From the NCBI RefSeq assembly GCF_001592745.1, contig NZ_LUKD01000008.1:508740-572739 (forward strand): a stretch of DNA of 64,000 nt. Reading direction: 5' to 3'. Positions 61,956-64,000 of this stretch are shown one piece after another. The notes below the pieces were generated by a model, which saw only the letters and a list, made by a program, of their open reading frames with translations, searched no databases and was not told the origin of the DNA. The number at the start of each line of letters is the position of its first letter. Within the stretch, counting starts at the first letter, position 1. A program made the translations under genes and the position numbers. The stretch is from Bdellovibrio bacteriovorus (GTDB lineage Bacteria; Bdellovibrionota; Bdellovibrionia; Bdellovibrionales; Bdellovibrionaceae).

Positions 61956-62547
61956 TTGTTTCCTCCTTGGAAACGCCACCGCGTGTCCATTTTGTTAACT
62001 GCGCCATGCCCTGATCTTGCACTTGGAGGAAACGAACTGCATAATGCAAACCAGATTTTACGTTAAGTCTTTGCTTTGAAAAGTTCTTACGAACAATCTC
62101 ACAAAGAGCATTGAATGTCTGAGGGTTGTTCTCAGAGACTCTAAAATTAATCATGATTTTCTGACCGAGTTGAAGCAAAGGATCATTCAAAAGAACCAAG
62201 GCTCCGTTTTCGCTCACACTTAATGTGTTGCCGTCAAAAAATGTATGGTCATTGTGAGCGTAAACTGGAGTCACCAAGTCTACGCGTGGGAACTTACGCT
62301 CTTTGAATGCGCCGGAAAGGTGATCTTTCGTCTCGATCAGGCGGCAAAGGCGGTCTTTGGAAAACTCTTGAAGGTCACCCACCAGAGTCCAATTTTCCAT
62401 GTGCGGAGCCCAGACGTAGTTGTAATCAAAGAGCTCGCCATTTTGGATCATCGTGATCAGGGATTTATATTCGTAGGGACCATATTTCATTTCCCCACGA
62501 AGAATGTACCACTGAACTGTATTCGTTGCTGTTTGTACCCCACCCAT
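61927..62547 (-). CDS. GYF-PilZ protein of gliding-type operon
   Basis: 206 residues. N-terminal GYF_2-like domain (about 12-60: WYILRGEMKYGPYEYKSLI...YVWAPHMENWTLVGDL), known to bind proline-rich peptides. Then a PilZ domain (about 85-195) with the arginine motif RKFPR and a second motif SVSENG in which the usual Asp/Asn is Ser. It is probably a cytoplasmic c-di-GMP-dependent or adaptor subunit. The operon's AgmX-type protein has Pro/Lys-rich linkers, but these are periplasmic, so a GYF partner is not obvious. It overlaps the TolQ gene by 29 bases. Confidence 0.82.
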   Translation of the reverse strand: MGGVQTATNTVQWYILRGEMKYGPYEYKSLITMIQNGELFDYNYVWAPHMENWTLVGDLQEFSKDRLCRLIETKDHLSGAFKERKFPRVDLVTPVYAHNDHTFFDGNTLSVSENGALVLLNDPLLQLGQKIMINFRVSENNPQTFNALCEIVRKNFSKQRLNVKSGLHYAVRFLQVQDQGMAQLTKWTRGGVSKEETNDGILKVHE

Positions 62548-62559
62548 ACAAATAACCCC

Positions 62560-63633
62560 TTACAGTTTGATCGACTTCGGATAGTAGTCGATCTGAATGT
62601 TGGCGTTGGCGCCCGGAACTGAAGTTCCGTGGAAAGTGATTGTTAGATCACTGGCGTTGTACGTCCAACCATTGTTAACATCATTGCTCACTGCCACACC
62701 ATCGACAGTCACTTTGATTGTATCTACTTGTGGTTCACGGCTTAACTTGAACACTGCTGACAACTGGATGATAGAGTCTGAGATCAACTCGAGCGTATCA
62801 CCGAAGTTTGAGCACAATGAACCTTTTACTCCGCCAGTAAGATCCGCAAGTTGTGGCAAGCGAGTTGAGATCTTACGTTGGAAGCCGTCTGTTGAAAGCT
62901 GAGTTTTACAAGCGGAATCTGGAACTGAAATCACGTTCACAGAATAGTTCTTACCGTTTGTCGCGGCGTTCGTGAAGCTATCCAAGAAGTCAACATAGCT
63001 TTGAACTGTGTAGTTCTTAGAAGCATCTTCGAAAGCGGACTGTGAAGAGCCCGAGAAGTCCTCTTCGTCACTCACGATGATCACGGCTAAGAAAGCCTCT
63101 TCACGGCGGAAGTTCGAGTTGAAAGGCTCCAGCAAGGCTTGCTTAAAGCTTTCAAACGCTCTTTCGTCACCATTACCAAGCGTTCCTTGCTTGATATTCG
63201 TAGAGAACACGTTGCTGAGGTTTGCGGTTTGTTTGTCCATAACAAACACGCCCGAAGATGTCGTTACATAGGTGTTCGGAGCCGTTTCAAGTTTCGCACC
63301 GTCCCTGATGCGAGCTTTAACGCTTGAAGAATCAAATTGTTTTTCCCAAGCATCCGTCGTTGTCACCGCCATGTGGAAGTCATAGTTGTATTGGTTAAAA
63401 CGATTGATGAACGATTGGAAATTCGAAGCAAGGTTGTTTTGAGATGTTTCCATAGAGCCGGAGTTATCGATAACCCAAAGGATGTCGATCTTTTTCGGAA
63501 TGAACACAGCTTGCTGCTTGTAATCTGCACCGTCTTTCAACAATGAGAAAGAGTCAGTGCCTTTACTACAGCTAGCCAACATTGCCACAGCTGAAGCCAT
63601 CATAATTGCTTTGCGTGCGACTTGATTATACAT
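62560..63633 (-). CDS. von Willebrand factor A lipoprotein
   Basis: 357 residues. Lipoprotein signal ending LASC with Cys22. A VWA domain with the metal-ion site DNSGS at 56-60 (a variant of DxSxS) follows, then VVIIVSDEEDFSGSS near the middle. The C-terminal part is beta-rich (VDTIKVTVDGVAV, NANIQIDYYPKSIKL). VWA domains bind partners through a metal ion. ATG with AGGAGGGC upstream. It is the first gene of the operon and the promoter should lie in the 367 bases to its right. Surface exposure is inferred. Confidence 0.87.
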   Translation of the reverse strand: MYNQVARKAIMMASAVAMLASCSKGTDSFSLLKDGADYKQQAVFIPKKIDILWVIDNSGSMETSQNNLASNFQSFINRFNQYNYDFHMAVTTTDAWEKQFDSSSVKARIRDGAKLETAPNTYVTTSSGVFVMDKQTANLSNVFSTNIKQGTLGNGDERAFESFKQALLEPFNSNFRREEAFLAVIIVSDEEDFSGSSQSAFEDASKNYTVQSYVDFLDSFTNAATNGKNYSVNVISVPDSACKTQLSTDGFQRKISTRLPQLADLTGGVKGSLCSNFGDTLELISDSIIQLSAVFKLSREPQVDTIKVTVDGVAVSNDVNNGWTYNASDLTITFHGTSVPGANANIQIDYYPKSIKL

Positions 63634-64000
63634 ACGGTTATGCCCTCCTGAGCCCCACCATTGCTTCGTTGAATCCAGTTTCGTTCAAAAAGACTGGAAA
63701 CTGAAATTTGACATAACTCGGTGATTTTGTTTTTTATTTTTTTGGCCGTCTAGTCCTGAGACGCTGTAAGTAGTTGGAATAATTGGTGTCACAAAATTCA
63801 TGTAAAGAAAAAATATTTTTCTGGCGTAAAACCTTTGGACAGTTTGCGAGGGATTCCCAATTTAGCTGCGCGGTAAGTAGGCGATTTTTTGGGAATTGTA
63901 GGTGAAGTGGAGAACTTGTTGACGGGCGCGAGAGTCGCGCGGAGCGCGGGTTCGGGGAGATGTGTGTTTCGGGTGGTGGTTGAGTGAGTGAGTGAGTGAG
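63634..64000. other. Intergenic region before the gliding-type operon
   Basis: No gene is visible. It should hold the promoter of the minus-strand operon, but I cannot point to a clear -35/-10 pair. Features seen: a short inverted repeat (CCAGTTTC near 63676 and GAAACTG near 63696), a GC-rich CGCGAG/GCGCGG stretch near 63928-63950 and a (GAGT)n tetranucleotide run at the window end (63984-64000). Confidence 0.4.

Noticed and set aside
63983..64000. (GAGT)n tetranucleotide run at the window end
   Set aside because: Could be a phase-variable repeat, but it is cut by the window edge and no gene is visible around it, so no function can be argued.
1..64000. CRISPR arrays, rRNA genes, insertion sequences with transposase
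   Set aside because: No regularly spaced direct repeats, no rRNA sequence and no transposase signatures were seen.

Overview
The window looks like a chromosomal segment of a predatory Bdellovibrio-type bacterium (Bdellovibrionota). Pointers are several TIGR02147-family regulators, many surface lipoproteins and collagen-like pilins, a phage-tail-fibre-like surface protein, a Glt/Agl gliding-type operon, and interspersed housekeeping genes (selO, purA, serA, lptE, holA, rpsT, murJ). The species assignment is an inference; no 16S or other marker is present.

Region 1 (1-13.3 kb) is a surface/accessory region. It holds three TIGR02147 helix-turn-helix regulators (1350-2132, 11525-12283, 12570-13319), two of them next to small exported proteins. 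It also has two prepilin-like proteins with collagen Gly-X-Y stretches, two lipoproteins and a 1006-residue fibre-like protein with a self-cleaving S74 chaperone domain. A palindrome GTTCT-N9-AGAAC recurs in the intergenic regions in front of these genes and looks like a shared operator. Region 2 (13.4-23.1 kb) has a 2579-residue lipoprotein with Calx-beta/Ig-like repeats and RCC1 repeats, then selO and a SemiSWEET-like gene.

Region 3 (about 23435-37928) is an integrated element of about 14.5 kb at the 3' end of a tRNA-Glu gene. Its ends are a 13-bp direct repeat. It carries a serine recombinase at the tRNA end, a P-loop ATPase module, and one tightly overlapping eight-gene operon: winged-helix-like protein, DUF2130 nuclease-like protein, a half-size HsdS, HsdM, HsdS, HsdR, a YgjP/DUF45-like metallopeptidase and a protein with a prepilin-like N terminus. 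This extended type I restriction-modification operon is the best candidate for an unusual defence system.

Region 4 (38-46 kb) is core: tRNA-Glu, tRNA-Lys, purA, serA with a class V aminotransferase, lptE, holA, a PilZ protein, rpsT and murJ. Region 5 (45.7-50.9 kb) is three paralogous chemoreceptor genes with a shared unusual C-terminal tail. Region 6 (51-63.6 kb, all minus strand) is an eleven-gene operon. It starts with a von Willebrand A lipoprotein and a GYF-PilZ protein, continues with a TolQ/TolR/TolR proton channel, TPR proteins, an FHA/AgmX-type trans-envelope protein and an outer-membrane barrel, and ends with a coiled-coil protein before a strong terminator. It resembles the Glt/Agl trans-envelope motor of Myxococcus and relatives.
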